From Arthrobacter sp. DNA4 (GTDB lineage: Bacteria > Actinomycetota > Actinomycetes > Actinomycetales > Micrococcaceae): 64,000 nt of DNA. The stretch's first letter is position 1. Each line of letters begins with the position of its first letter. The notes below the pieces were generated by a model that worked only from the letters and a program-made list of their open reading frames with translations, searched no databases and had not been told where the DNA came from. The DNA is taken from contig NZ_CP101466.1 of the NCBI RefSeq assembly GCF_024362385.1, forward strand, positions 3,286,001 to 3,350,000. The letters run 5' to 3'. The position numbers and the translations under genes are program-made. This document shows, in pieces, positions 20,724 to 28,981 of this stretch.

Positions 20724-21749
20724 ATGAAAATTGGAATCCTCACCAGCGGTGGCGACTGCCCCGGATTGAACGCCGTGATCCGAGGCGCAGTGCTCAAAGG
20801 CATTGCGGTCCACGGCCAGGAGTTCGTCGGATTCCGTGATGGCTGGCGGGGCGTGGTGGAAGGGGACATCATCGACATCCCCCGCACCATGGTCCGCGGC
20901 ATCGCCAAACAGGGTGGCACCATTTTGGGCACCTCCCGCACCAACCCGTTCGAAAACGGCGGCGGTCCCGAGGCCATCAAGGCCCACATGGACCGGCTGG
21001 GCATCGACGCCATCATTGCCATCGGCGGGGAGGGAACCCTGGCCGCGGCCAAGCGCCTGACCGACGCCGGACTCAAGATCGTGGGCGTCCCCAAGACCGT
21101 GGACAACGACCTCGACGCCACCGACTACACCTTCGGTTTCGATACCGCCGTCCAGATCGCCACCGAGGCCATCGACCGGCTCCGCACTACGGGTGAATCC
21201 CACCACCGCTGCATGATCGCGGAAGTGATGGGCCGGCACGTGGGCTGGATTGCACTGCACGCCGGGATGGCTGCCGGGGCGCACGCCATCCTGATCCCGG
21301 AGCAGAAGGTCAGCATCGAGCAGATCACCGAATGGGTCAATGAAGCCCACGCCCGCGGCCGCGCGCCCTTGGTGGTGGTGGCTGAAGGGTTCGTTCCGGA
21401 GCACATGGAAAGCCCGCACTCCGAGCGCGGCCTGGACACGTTCGGCCGTCCCCGCCTGGGCGGCATCGCAGACCAGCTGGCGCCCGAACTCGAAGCCCGG
21501 ACCGGCATCGAAACCCGTGCCACCATCCTGGGGCACATCCAGCGCGGCGGCGTCCCCTCGGCCTTTGACCGGGTCCTGGCCACCCGGCTGGGCATGGCCG
21601 CCATCGACTCCGTGGTCGAAGGCTACTGGGGCACCATGGTGGCCCTGAAGGGCACGGACATCCAGCATGTCGCCTTCGAGGAAGCCCTGGGCCAGCTCAA
21701 GACCGTCCCGCAAAACCGCTACGACGAAGCCGCGGTCCTGTTCGGCTAA
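20724..21749 (+). CDS. pfkA: 6-phosphofructokinase, probably ATP-dependent
   Basis: The enzyme phosphorylates fructose 6-phosphate to the 1,6-bisphosphate in glycolysis. The 341-residue protein has LTSGGDCPGLNAVIRG at the N-terminus, GGEGTL with Gly104, and PKTVDNDL with Lys124 and catalytic Asp127 (E. coli numbering happens to match). Gly104 indicates ATP rather than pyrophosphate as donor in this family. MGRHVGWIALH and GHIQRGGVPSAFDR form the sugar-phosphate site. It stands alone between a terminator and a GNAT gene. Confidence 0.95.
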   Translation: MKIGILTSGGDCPGLNAVIRGAVLKGIAVHGQEFVGFRDGWRGVVEGDIIDIPRTMVRGIAKQGGTILGTSRTNPFENGGGPEAIKAHMDRLGIDAIIAIGGEGTLAAAKRLTDAGLKIVGVPKTVDNDLDATDYTFGFDTAVQIATEAIDRLRTTGESHHRCMIAEVMGRHVGWIALHAGMAAGAHAILIPEQKVSIEQITEWVNEAHARGRAPLVVVAEGFVPEHMESPHSERGLDTFGRPRLGGIADQLAPELEARTGIETRATILGHIQRGGVPSAFDRVLATRLGMAAIDSVVEGYWGTMVALKGTDIQHVAFEEALGQLKTVPQNRYDEAAVLFG

Positions 21750-21776
21750 GCCTGCAGGCCGCCCTAGGCTGGGACC

Positions 21777-22493
21777 ATGACACTCGATCCCGGCTCAGCG
21801 GCCATCATCCAGTTGGCGTGGGCACGCCGGCTGGGCCTTGACGACGACGCGTTCGGTGACGCCCTGGCATCGGGTGAACGGATTGTCCGGGCCGATGAAT
21901 CGGCCCGGACTGTCGAGTTTGTGCGGCTGTTCGGAAGTTCCGCCCTGGTGGGACCACGGAGCGTCATCGACGCCGCGGCGGAAATTCCCGACGAGGAAAT
22001 GGCCCAGCACGTCACCCTCCTGAAACTGACCAGGCAGCAGGGCGGCCACGGACTCGGTGCCGCGGCCCTGTTCTTCGCCGACGACCTGCCCCTCCAGCAG
22101 CCCTCCGAGGAACTGACCGTCTCGCACGGTAATCCGGAGGCGATCGAGCTGGAGGGCAGGTGCCCGCCGGACGACGTCAACGAGGTGGGTCTTTCCGACC
22201 TCGAGAACCGCTACACGATCGTCCATGAAATCGATGGCAGGCGGGTCCCCCTTGCCTGCGGCGCTTATGGCGAGTGGGAAGGCCTGCTCGGCAACATGGG
22301 GGTCCTGGTGGATCCTGAGTGGCGACGGCAAGGTCTCGGAGCCCTGGCCGGATCCATCGCCGCCCACGAGGCACTGGCGGCCGGGCTGACGCTGCAATGG
22401 CGTGCAGACGTCAGCAACACCGGATGCCTTGCCCTCGCCCGGAAACTGGGGCTCTCAGTAAGCGGAATCCAGACCAGCGTCCACCTTCGGTGA
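21777..22493 (+). CDS. GNAT-family N-acetyltransferase
   Basis: A 238-residue protein whose C-terminal half is a GNAT fold. The acetyl-CoA loop is in VDPEWRRQGLGALAGSIAAH at about 185-203, followed by SNTGCLALARKLGL, the usual last helix. The N-terminal 110 residues carry no recognised motif. It follows pfkA by 27 bases and may be co-transcribed. Its last 39 bases overlap the convergent MFS gene. Substrate unknown. Confidence 0.82.
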   Translation: MTLDPGSAAIIQLAWARRLGLDDDAFGDALASGERIVRADESARTVEFVRLFGSSALVGPRSVIDAAAEIPDEEMAQHVTLLKLTRQQGGHGLGAAALFFADDLPLQQPSEELTVSHGNPEAIELEGRCPPDDVNEVGLSDLENRYTIVHEIDGRRVPLACGAYGEWEGLLGNMGVLVDPEWRRQGLGALAGSIAAHEALAAGLTLQWRADVSNTGCLALARKLGLSVSGIQTSVHLR

Positions 22494-23981
22494 CTCCTGG
22501 CCCTGCCCTGGGCCTCCCCAGTTCTGGACCGGCTTCGGCTTGGCAAAGAACAGCGCAACGGCTGCCGCAACCAGCACCACTGCGGCCGGGAGGAGGATCG
22601 ACTGGGCCATCGCCGTCGAAAACCCTGCGTGCAGGAACTCGGGAAGCGTACCGCCGCCCATGCCCATGCCCTCACCGGATGGGCCGCCCGGGCCTCGGGA
22701 CGGGAGTTCGGCCGCCAGCCGCGACTGGATGAGGACGGCGATCGCAGCACTGCCCAGCACGGCACCGAACTGGCGGGTGGTGTTGTAAACGCCGGAGCCG
22801 GCACCGGCCTGGCGCGGCGGAAGGTTCCGGGTGGCAGTGGTGCTCAGCGGAGCCCAGATACCGGCGTTGGCAAAGCCCAGGACTGCGCTGGGAAGCAGGA
22901 ACAGCAGGATGGGTGTGTCCGGCTGCATCAGCAGGCCGTTCCACACCAGTGCCACCGCCATGAGCGTCAACCCGGCGGCGGCAAGGTACTTGGGGTTGAC
23001 CCGGTCGACGATCTTGCCCACCACGGGTGCCATGCCGCCTGAGATCAGCGCCATAGGAACCATCAGCAGTGCCGACTGGGTGGGCGTCAGACCACGGACC
23101 AACTGGTAGTAGAAGATCAGGGGCAGGCCGAAGGACGTCACGGTGAAGCCCACCATGGTAATGCCCAGATTGGCGAGGGAGAAGTTGCGGTCGCGGAACA
23201 GTCCAAGGGGAAGCAGCGGCTCGCCCTTGTTGAACCGCTGCCACGCCACGAAGGCCGCCAGGATGACAAGACCGGCGATGATGAGGCCCCACACACTGAT
23301 CGGCCCGGTAATGGTGCCCCAGTTGTACGTCTCGCCCTCCTGGATGCCAAAGACCAGCAGGAAGAGCCCGACGGCGCTCAGCAGGACACCGGGGATATCG
23401 AACCGGTGCGGGTGCGTGCTCAGCGCAGGGACGTTGCGCATCGCCAGGATGAAACCGACGACGCCGATGGGCACGTTGATGAAGAAGATCCACTCCCAGC
23501 CCAGGCCGTCCACCAGGACACCGCCCAGGATGGGCCCCACCAGGGTGGCCATGCCGGCCGTGGCACCCCAAATGGCCATGGCGGACCCACGGCGGTCAGG
23601 CGGAAAGATGCGGGTGATGACGGCCATGGTCTGGGGCGTCATGACCGCGGCGCCGAGGCCCTGCAGCACGCGCGCCACGATGAGGGTCTCCACGTTTTGG
23701 GCCAGGCCGCACCAGAGCGAGGCCAGGGTGAACACCACCAGGCCGAGCAGGTACAGCCGCTTCGGCCCGAACCTGTCACCGAGGCGGCCCGTGATGAGCA
23801 GTGGAACGGCGTAGGCCAGCAGGTAGGCGCTGGTCACCCAGATCACCGAGTTAATGTCGGCATGGAGGCCCTCCATGATCCGGGGATTGGCCACCGAGAC
23901 GATGGTGCTGTCGATCAGGATCATGAAGAACCCGATCACCAGGGACCACAGTGCCGGCCACGGCTTTTCTACGTTTTCCAC
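22455..23981 (-). CDS. MFS drug exporter, DHA2 (EmrB/QacA) family
   Basis: A 508-residue membrane protein with about 14 hydrophobic spans, as in the DHA2 proton-drug antiporters. Motif A appears as TGRLGDRFGPKRLYLLGL, and motif C in GPILGGVLVDGLGW. SARHSTI-like features of other families are absent. It probably exports a hydrophobic compound in exchange for protons. Its 3' end overlaps the convergent GNAT gene by 39 bases. No adjacent TetR regulator is visible, so its control and substrate are unknown. Confidence 0.92.
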   Translation of the reverse strand: MENVEKPWPALWSLVIGFFMILIDSTIVSVANPRIMEGLHADINSVIWVTSAYLLAYAVPLLITGRLGDRFGPKRLYLLGLVVFTLASLWCGLAQNVETLIVARVLQGLGAAVMTPQTMAVITRIFPPDRRGSAMAIWGATAGMATLVGPILGGVLVDGLGWEWIFFINVPIGVVGFILAMRNVPALSTHPHRFDIPGVLLSAVGLFLLVFGIQEGETYNWGTITGPISVWGLIIAGLVILAAFVAWQRFNKGEPLLPLGLFRDRNFSLANLGITMVGFTVTSFGLPLIFYYQLVRGLTPTQSALLMVPMALISGGMAPVVGKIVDRVNPKYLAAAGLTLMAVALVWNGLLMQPDTPILLFLLPSAVLGFANAGIWAPLSTTATRNLPPRQAGAGSGVYNTTRQFGAVLGSAAIAVLIQSRLAAELPSRGPGGPSGEGMGMGGGTLPEFLHAGFSTAMAQSILLPAAVVLVAAAVALFFAKPKPVQNWGGPGQGQESPKVDAGLDSAY

Positions 23982-24032
23982 TCTGTCATCCTTCTGGAGT
24001 TTTGTTTGGTGCCGGGCGGAAACCCGGAAAAG

Positions 24033-24458
24033 TCAGCCCAGCAGGTCCAGGATCTCCGAGCGGGCAAACATCTGCGCCGCTGCCCGTGCCGACGGCGCAC
24101 CGGCGTCCGGATCCGCTCCGGCGCCCAGGAGAACCCGGGCCACGTCCGTGTAACCCTTGAACGCCGCTCCTGCGAGCGGGGTCTGTCCCCTGTCGTTGGC
24201 GGTGTTGGCTTCAGCACCGTGCTGCAGAAGCAGCTGCACGGTCCCGGCATGGCCGTGGTACGCCGCCAGCATGAGCAGCGAGTCACCGGCGGCGTTGGTC
24301 ATGGTGGCGGGCACCCCGGCGTCCAGGTAGGCACCCAGTAGCTCGTCGCTGCCGTCACGGGCAGCCTGGAAGAGCGTGTGCGCCAAAGCCAGGGCGTCGT
24401 CGTCGTGCCCCTCCGTTGCCTCTGCCCCGGCGTGGTCGGGCGTGGTGTTCTCGGTCAT
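24033..24458 (-). CDS. Ankyrin-repeat protein
   Basis: A 141-residue soluble protein. Three to four ankyrin repeats are visible: DGSDELLGAYLDAGVPATM, AGDSLLMLAAYHGHAGTVQL, and RGQTPLAGAAFKGYTDVARV. An acidic N-terminus precedes them. It probably mediates a protein contact. Its ATG overlaps the stop of the ygfZ-like gene by one base (TGATG), so the two are translationally coupled. Function beyond this is unknown. Confidence 0.9.
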   Translation of the reverse strand: MTENTTPDHAGAEATEGHDDDALALAHTLFQAARDGSDELLGAYLDAGVPATMTNAAGDSLLMLAAYHGHAGTVQLLLQHGAEANTANDRGQTPLAGAAFKGYTDVARVLLGAGADPDAGAPSARAAAQMFARSEILDLLG

Positions 24459-25540
24459 CAGCGTGGCCCCCTCAGGAATCCGGTCTGGCGGCCCACGACC
24501 TGGCCGGCGTCGGGGGCGACGATGAGTTCCTGGGCGGCCGGATACGGCTCGTCGCCGTCCAGGACCGTCAGTATTTCATCCGGGGCCACGGAACGCTTGA
24601 TGACTGCCAGGGCGACGGGGCCCATTTCGTAGTGCTGCGCCACCGATGTCACGGTCCCCACTTTCCGCTCCCCGGCCAAGACGGGACTGCCGGCAGCGGG
24701 CAGGGTGTGCTGCGAACCGTCCAACTGCAGGAACACCAGCCGGCGCGGCGGGTGGCCAAGGTTGTGGACGCGGGCGATGGTTTCCTGCCCCTTGTAGCAG
24801 CCTTTGGCCAGATGCACGGCGGTGCGCAGCAGGTCCAGCTCGTGCGGGATGGTCTTGTCGTCCGTCTCGGCCCCGATCCTGGGCCGCCACGCAGCGACCC
24901 GGAGGGCCTCGGCGGCGAGCACGCCGGCCAACGCGCGCCCGGCGACGGCGTCCTCAAGCCCGGCGGCGGGGATGAGGTACTCGAACCAAGGGCGCTCAAG
25001 CCCGGGATGGTTCTCCTCGGAGACGGTGGCGTAGGAGTATCCGCCGGCGGAGACGTGCGGCCACGGGTCCTGCCAGGCGAGGTGGCCGGACCATTCGGGG
25101 ACGGCACGTGTGCTGCCCACAACGGCCCAGTCCCCCGAGACGTCGGCGATCTCCACCCGCAGCATGAACTTCATGCGGTTGAGGTACTCGGCAAGCGGGG
25201 CGGCTTCGGCTGCCTCCACGATCAGCCAGGTGCTTTCGCCGTCGTCGACCACCCGGGCGTCGAAATCGATGCGGCCCTGGACGCTGAGGAGCAGCAGTTC
25301 GCTGGACTCGGCCGGTTTCAGGGCTGCCACCTGCTGTGAGGACAGGGTATTGAGCCAGCTGAGCCGGTCCGGCCCGGTGACGGTGACCACGCCGCGGTGG
25401 GAAAGGTCGACGACGGCTGTTCCGGCGGCGAGTGCGCGCTGCTCGCGCAGCGGCTCGCCGTAGTGGGCGGCGACCCCGGCGTCAGGGCCGGCGGCCTCGA
25501 CGGCCCCGGGGCGCGACAACAAAGGGCTGGGCGTAGTCAT
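24458..25540 (-). CDS. ygfZ: YgfZ/GcvT-domain folate-binding protein
   Basis: A 360-residue protein of the YgfZ (IBA57-like) family, a tetrahydrofolate-binding factor for assembly or repair of certain iron-sulfur enzymes. The signature KGCYKGQETIARVHN is present with its conserved Cys, and ends in LGHPPRRLV. The GcvT-like N-terminal part has VDLSHRGVVTVTGPDRLSWL. Nearby nar genes need Fe-S clusters but are 30 kb away. It is followed by the ankyrin gene with a one-base overlap. Confidence 0.9.
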   Translation of the reverse strand: MTTPSPLLSRPGAVEAAGPDAGVAAHYGEPLREQRALAAGTAVVDLSHRGVVTVTGPDRLSWLNTLSSQQVAALKPAESSELLLLSVQGRIDFDARVVDDGESTWLIVEAAEAAPLAEYLNRMKFMLRVEIADVSGDWAVVGSTRAVPEWSGHLAWQDPWPHVSAGGYSYATVSEENHPGLERPWFEYLIPAAGLEDAVAGRALAGVLAAEALRVAAWRPRIGAETDDKTIPHELDLLRTAVHLAKGCYKGQETIARVHNLGHPPRRLVFLQLDGSQHTLPAAGSPVLAGERKVGTVTSVAQHYEMGPVALAVIKRSVAPDEILTVLDGDEPYPAAQELIVAPDAGQVVGRQTGFLRGPR

Positions 25541-25562
25541 ATGTAGTAGAAGTCCTTGGAGG

Positions 25563-26300
25563 TCAGCGGTATTCCGGGTTTTCGAAATCGAATCGTGTGC
25601 CGGCAGCCCATTCGCCCGGCAGGTTTCCGTACGCGGGATAACCCCCGGCGTCCTTCAGGGTCCGGGCCAGGTGCAGGAGGTTCCACGTCATGAACGTGGT
25701 GTTCCGGTTGGTGAAGTCTGTCTCCGGGCCGCCCGAGCCTTCATCCAGGTAACTGGGTCCGGGCCCCACCGGCCCGATCCATCCGGCGTCGGCCTGCGGG
25801 GGGATGCTGAAGCCGATGTGCTGCAGGCTGTACAGGACGTTCATGGCGCAGTGCTTAATGCCGTCTTCGTTTCCGGTGATCAGGCAGCCGCCGACTTTCG
25901 GGTAGAACGCCCATTGGCCCTTGCCGTTGAGCTCCCCGGAGTGGGCGTAGAGGCGTTCGATCAGCTTCTTGGTCTGGGAGGAGTTGTCCCCCAGCCAGAT
26001 GGGTCCGGCCACCACAACAATGTCGGCTTCCTGGACCGCGGGGTAAAGCTCCGGCCACTCGTCGGTAGCCCAGCCGTACTGGGTCATGTCCGGGTAGACG
26101 CCGCTGGCGATGTCGTGGTCCACCGTGCGGATCACCGTGGTGCTGACGCCCTGCTTTTCCATGATCCGGCGGCTGATGCGGATCAGCCCATCGGTGTTGG
26201 AGGTCTGGGGCGACTTCTTCAGCGTGCCGTTGAAGAAGACAGCCTTGAGGTCGCTGTAACCGGCCGGCGTTCCTGCTGCTTCCCGGGTGCTTTCTTCCAC
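25563..26300 (-). CDS. NAD(P)H-dependent oxidoreductase, flavodoxin-like fold
   Basis: A 245-residue protein with the flavodoxin_2/FMN-reductase type fold. The N-terminal phosphate loop area is LKAVFFNGTLKKSPQTSNTD. The middle has EADIVVVAGPIWLGDNSSQTK, typical of NAD(P)H:quinone or FMN reductases, and the later CLITGNEDGIKHCAMN. It probably reduces quinones or other electrophiles with FMN. It lies between ygfZ and the nitrobindin-like gene on the same strand, 22 bases before the former. Confidence 0.86.
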   Translation of the reverse strand: MEESTREAAGTPAGYSDLKAVFFNGTLKKSPQTSNTDGLIRISRRIMEKQGVSTTVIRTVDHDIASGVYPDMTQYGWATDEWPELYPAVQEADIVVVAGPIWLGDNSSQTKKLIERLYAHSGELNGKGQWAFYPKVGGCLITGNEDGIKHCAMNVLYSLQHIGFSIPPQADAGWIGPVGPGPSYLDEGSGGPETDFTNRNTTFMTWNLLHLARTLKDAGGYPAYGNLPGEWAAGTRFDFENPEYR

Positions 26301-26359
26301 GGTGCCGCTCCCCTTTTCGTGGGTCAGGAGACCCTCTTTATGGTCAGGAAACTCGTTGG

Positions 26360-26968
26360 TCAGGAAACCCTGTGCAGGAAGGCGGAAGCATGTGCCTCCA
26401 GACCCTTTCCTGCCTCACCGCCCGCGGCCACGTCCCACCGCCACAACAGGTTGCCGTCCACCAGACCGAAAATGCGGGTGGCCGCGCTGTAGTCCTTCGA
26501 GTGGCTGCCGCGCATCACCATGTCGGTGGTCAGCTGGATCTGGGGACCCTTGATCTGGCCGTAGTACAACTCCGAGATTCCGCCGGGGTGCGAGATGGAC
26601 ACGGAGATGTCGAAGCCGCCGTCCTTGTTGCGCAGTGCCTCTACCTCGTCGGCACTCTTCAGCACCGGCACGATGTCGGCCGGCACCAGGCCGGGACCGC
26701 CGTCGGCATCAAGCTGCTTGCGCTCCAGGGCCCAGAAACCTGTCTCGACGGTGAGCGGCCGCAGGCGCGTGCCTTCGTCGTCGGTCAACCAGCTTTCGGC
26801 ACGGTACTGCAGATACGGCAGGCCGTTGTGGGTGAAGGAGACGTGCTGCAGGAAGTGTTCGGAATCCTCGTCGCCGCTGCCCAGCCGGCCCCGGCCCTCC
26901 CACTCACCGATGAGCCAGGAAAGGGGGACGAGTTCGGGGGTCAGGTCTGTAGGAATCTCAATGGGCAT
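26360..26968 (-). CDS. Nitrobindin/FABP-like heme-binding beta-barrel protein
   Basis: A 202-residue protein of the nitrobindin (THAP4/Rv2717c-like) family. The N-terminal GEWEGRGRLG fits the G-x-W-x-G motif. The C-terminal LEAHASAFLHRVS holds the His expected to bind heme iron. These proteins bind heme in a small beta-barrel and isomerise peroxynitrite or bind NO. A link to nitrate reduction elsewhere in the window is tempting but unproved. Start ATG 26968. Confidence 0.88.
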   Translation of the reverse strand: MPIEIPTDLTPELVPLSWLIGEWEGRGRLGSGDEDSEHFLQHVSFTHNGLPYLQYRAESWLTDDEGTRLRPLTVETGFWALERKQLDADGGPGLVPADIVPVLKSADEVEALRNKDGGFDISVSISHPGGISELYYGQIKGPQIQLTTDMVMRGSHSKDYSAATRIFGLVDGNLLWRWDVAAGGEAGKGLEAHASAFLHRVS

Positions 26969-27010
26969 TGGTATTACCTCCAGATACGGCCGGTCCTGGA
27001 AAAGGGGTGG

Positions 27011-27124
27011 CTACTTCTGGCCCTTGAAGAGGCGGTAGACCACGAATCCGGCGAACCAGGCCATGGACAGGCTCGCAATGCCGAGCAGGACAAGGAAGAA
27101 GATTTCAAAAGCAAGTACGGACAT
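27011..27124 (-). CDS. 37-residue single-span membrane peptide
   Basis: A small gene reading MSVLAFEIFFLVLLGIASL then a short tail VVYRLFKGQK. Most of it is one membrane helix with a basic end, so it should sit in the membrane with the C-terminus inside. AGGATGG precedes the ATG. It starts 17 bases after the stop of the next membrane gene. Similar short hydrophobic proteins are common in Arthrobacter-type genomes; function unknown. Confidence 0.6.
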   Translation of the reverse strand: MSVLAFEIFFLVLLGIASLSMAWFAGFVVYRLFKGQK

Positions 27125-27141
27125 GGTGCCATCCTAACCCG

Positions 27142-27909
27142 TTAGTAGATGAGTAGTTTGTCTATGAAGTACGCGAGGGATCCGACGGCCGAAACCGGGG
27201 CAAGGCCCATGCCCAGCGCGGCCGGGATGTTCAGCGGAGCGCCGCGGAGCGTTGCCAGCCGCCGGAAGCTGGCAAGGACCGCACCCACAACCACGCCGAA
27301 GACGGCGGTAAGCAGGACGGCGATGTCCGACAGGACCAGCCCGGCGAGCGGTCCGGCCAGTCCGGCAAGCACCACTCCCAGCGGGGCGACGATGCTGTCC
27401 GGCCAGCGGATAAGCCCTGCCAGCAGGGCCACTGCCGCGCTGATCGCCGCCACCAGCAGCATTTCCCGGACACCGTTGAACCGGGAGCCGGCAATCCAGC
27501 CCGCGCCGAGGCAGGACAACAGGACACCCGCGCAGCATCCAAGGGTGGACTCCAGCCGCTGCGCCTGCCCGGTGCCGCGGATCAGCTGCACCACGAAGAC
27601 CGCCATCATTCCCAGGGCAACGAAGGCCGGTGTCCAGTCCAGGTATCCGGGGGCGGGCGCCAGGCCCGCCGCCACTGCGGCGCCTGCGCCCGGCAGGGCG
27701 ATGACGGCGGCGAGGGTCTTCTTGGCGGGAATGCGCAGGAAGTGCGGCCAGCCGATGCCCACGGCCGCGGCGATCAGGATTCCCACCGCCACGAGTGCTT
27801 CCGGCGAGGCGTAGACCCCGGCGATGATCGCAATGAGGCCGGCTATCCCGACGACGCCAACGGTCCAGGAGCCAAGAGAACGGACGGGCGCCTGCAGTTC
27901 CGCCGTCAT
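27142..27909 (-). CDS. Hypothetical multi-pass membrane protein
   Basis: A 255-residue protein from ATG 27909 (MTAELQAPVRSL). An in-frame ATG at 27960 would add 17 polar residues. About 7-8 hydrophobic stretches run through the protein, for example WTVGVVGIAGLIAIIAGVYA and IAVLLTAVFGVVVGAVLAS. No transporter or enzyme motif is recognised. It is followed by the 37-residue membrane peptide and is divergent from the glnR-like gene. Function unknown. Confidence 0.75.
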   Translation of the reverse strand: MTAELQAPVRSLGSWTVGVVGIAGLIAIIAGVYASPEALVAVGILIAAAVGIGWPHFLRIPAKKTLAAVIALPGAGAAVAAGLAPAPGYLDWTPAFVALGMMAVFVVQLIRGTGQAQRLESTLGCCAGVLLSCLGAGWIAGSRFNGVREMLLVAAISAAVALLAGLIRWPDSIVAPLGVVLAGLAGPLAGLVLSDIAVLLTAVFGVVVGAVLASFRRLATLRGAPLNIPAALGMGLAPVSAVGSLAYFIDKLLIY

Positions 27910-28109
27910 GCGGAGCCCGGCCTGTGCTTCGTCTGTGCACTCACTGCGCTGTTTTCCCATCCTGGCGATCGGCCGGAAGGCTGGTCAGCCCCCTCATGGC
28001 AGGGCAGGTCCGCCCTGGTCCAATCCTGCCTTATGTGAACTGGATATGTCGCAAAACGTGCTTGCCCACGTCGCGAATCTGTGGTCTGAAAGGGGCTGAC
28101 GGGTATACT

Positions 28110-28249
28110 CAAGGTTCAGCTACGCTCCCTGCTGAGGTGGCTGGTAAGCGGCATGCTGACGGACCAAAACCTCCTGCAGGAAGCCAGTACCGGCCGGTGA
28201 GAATCCGGTTCAGTCGCCCAACGATGCGCGGACGGCCCTTGGAGGAACA
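28110..28249 (+). promoter_or_regulatory. Structured leader of the glnR-like gene, cobalamin-riboswitch-like core
   Basis: Upstream of 28250 lies AGGAAGCC (28178-28185), then CCGG-TGAGAAT-CCGG around 28194-28208, then CAGTCGCCCAACG. This resembles the conserved GGGAA...GGTGAGAATCC...CCGCAACTG core of cobalamin riboswitches. There is an extra 10 or so bases after GGAAGCC, and the 3' half of a full riboswitch does not fit before the ATG. It may be a degenerate, short or chance match. Confidence 0.3.
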
Positions 28250-28948
28250 ATGTCGCACATCCTGTTACTGACCAACAGCACCGGTTCTTCGGTGGACATC
28301 CTGCCTGCCCTTGAGCTGCTGAACCACAGGGTCCATATCCTCCCCGCCGAGCCGACGGCCCTCCTCGAAACAGACCCCTGCGACATTGTCCTGCTGGACG
28401 CCCGCAAGGACCTGGTGGGCGCCCGCTCCCTCACCCAGCTCCTGAAAGCCACTGGCCTCAGCGCCCCGCTCGTGCTGATCCTCACTGAGGGCGGCATGGC
28501 AGCGGTGTCCTCCGCCTGGGCCGTTGACGACATCGTCCTCGATTCCGCCGGCCCCGCTGAGGTGGAGGCCCGCATCCGGCTGTCCGTCGCCCGGGCCGTG
28601 CCCGAGCAGGAAGACACCCCGAGCGAAATCCGCGCCGCCGGCGTCGTCATCGATGAGGCAAGCTACACGGCCCGGGTCAACGGGGCGCCCCTGAACCTGA
28701 CATTCAAGGAGTTCGAACTCCTGAAGTACCTGGCGCAGCACCCGGGCCGCGTCTTCACCCGGCAGCAGCTGCTTACCGAGGTTTGGGGTTACGACTACTA
28801 CGGCGGCACGCGCACCGTGGATGTCCACGTCCGGCGGCTGCGGGCCAAGCTCGGCGCAGACCACGAGAACCTGATCAGCACCGTCAGGAACGTGGGGTAC
28901 CGCCTCACCCTGGTCCGGCAGCAGGAAGATGAACTCACCGAGGCCTGA
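28250..28948 (+). CDS. glnR: GlnR-like winged-helix response regulator
   Basis: A 232-residue OmpR-type regulator. The receiver-like domain (1-110) keeps Asp50 in [10 protein letters not shown] but lacks the usual N-terminal acidic pair, as in actinobacterial GlnR, which acts without a partner kinase. The winged-helix domain holds [20 protein letters not shown] and [17 protein letters not shown], ending [11 protein letters not shown]. GlnR controls nitrogen assimilation in actinobacteria. No kinase is adjacent. It is followed by mshD with a 33-base gap, the same neighbourhood as in mycobacteria. Confidence 0.85.
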   Translation: MSHILLLTNSTGSSVDILPALELLNHRVHILPAEPTALLETDPCDIVLLDARKDLVGARSLTQLLKATGLSAPLVLILTEGGMAAVSSAWAVDDIVLDSAGPAEVEARIRLSVARAVPEQEDTPSEIRAAGVVIDEASYTARVNGAPLNLTFKEFELLKYLAQHPGRVFTRQQLLTEVWGYDYYGGTRTVDVHVRRLRAKLGADHENLISTVRNVGYRLTLVRQQEDELTEA

Positions 28949-28981
28949 GCCTGGACCGCCGCCGGCGTATAGCCTTGGCTC

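Noticed and set aside
26360..26968. Fatty-acid transport protein reading of the FABP-like gene
   Set aside because: The G-x-W-x-G motif and C-terminal His match nitrobindin better than eukaryotic fatty-acid-binding proteins.
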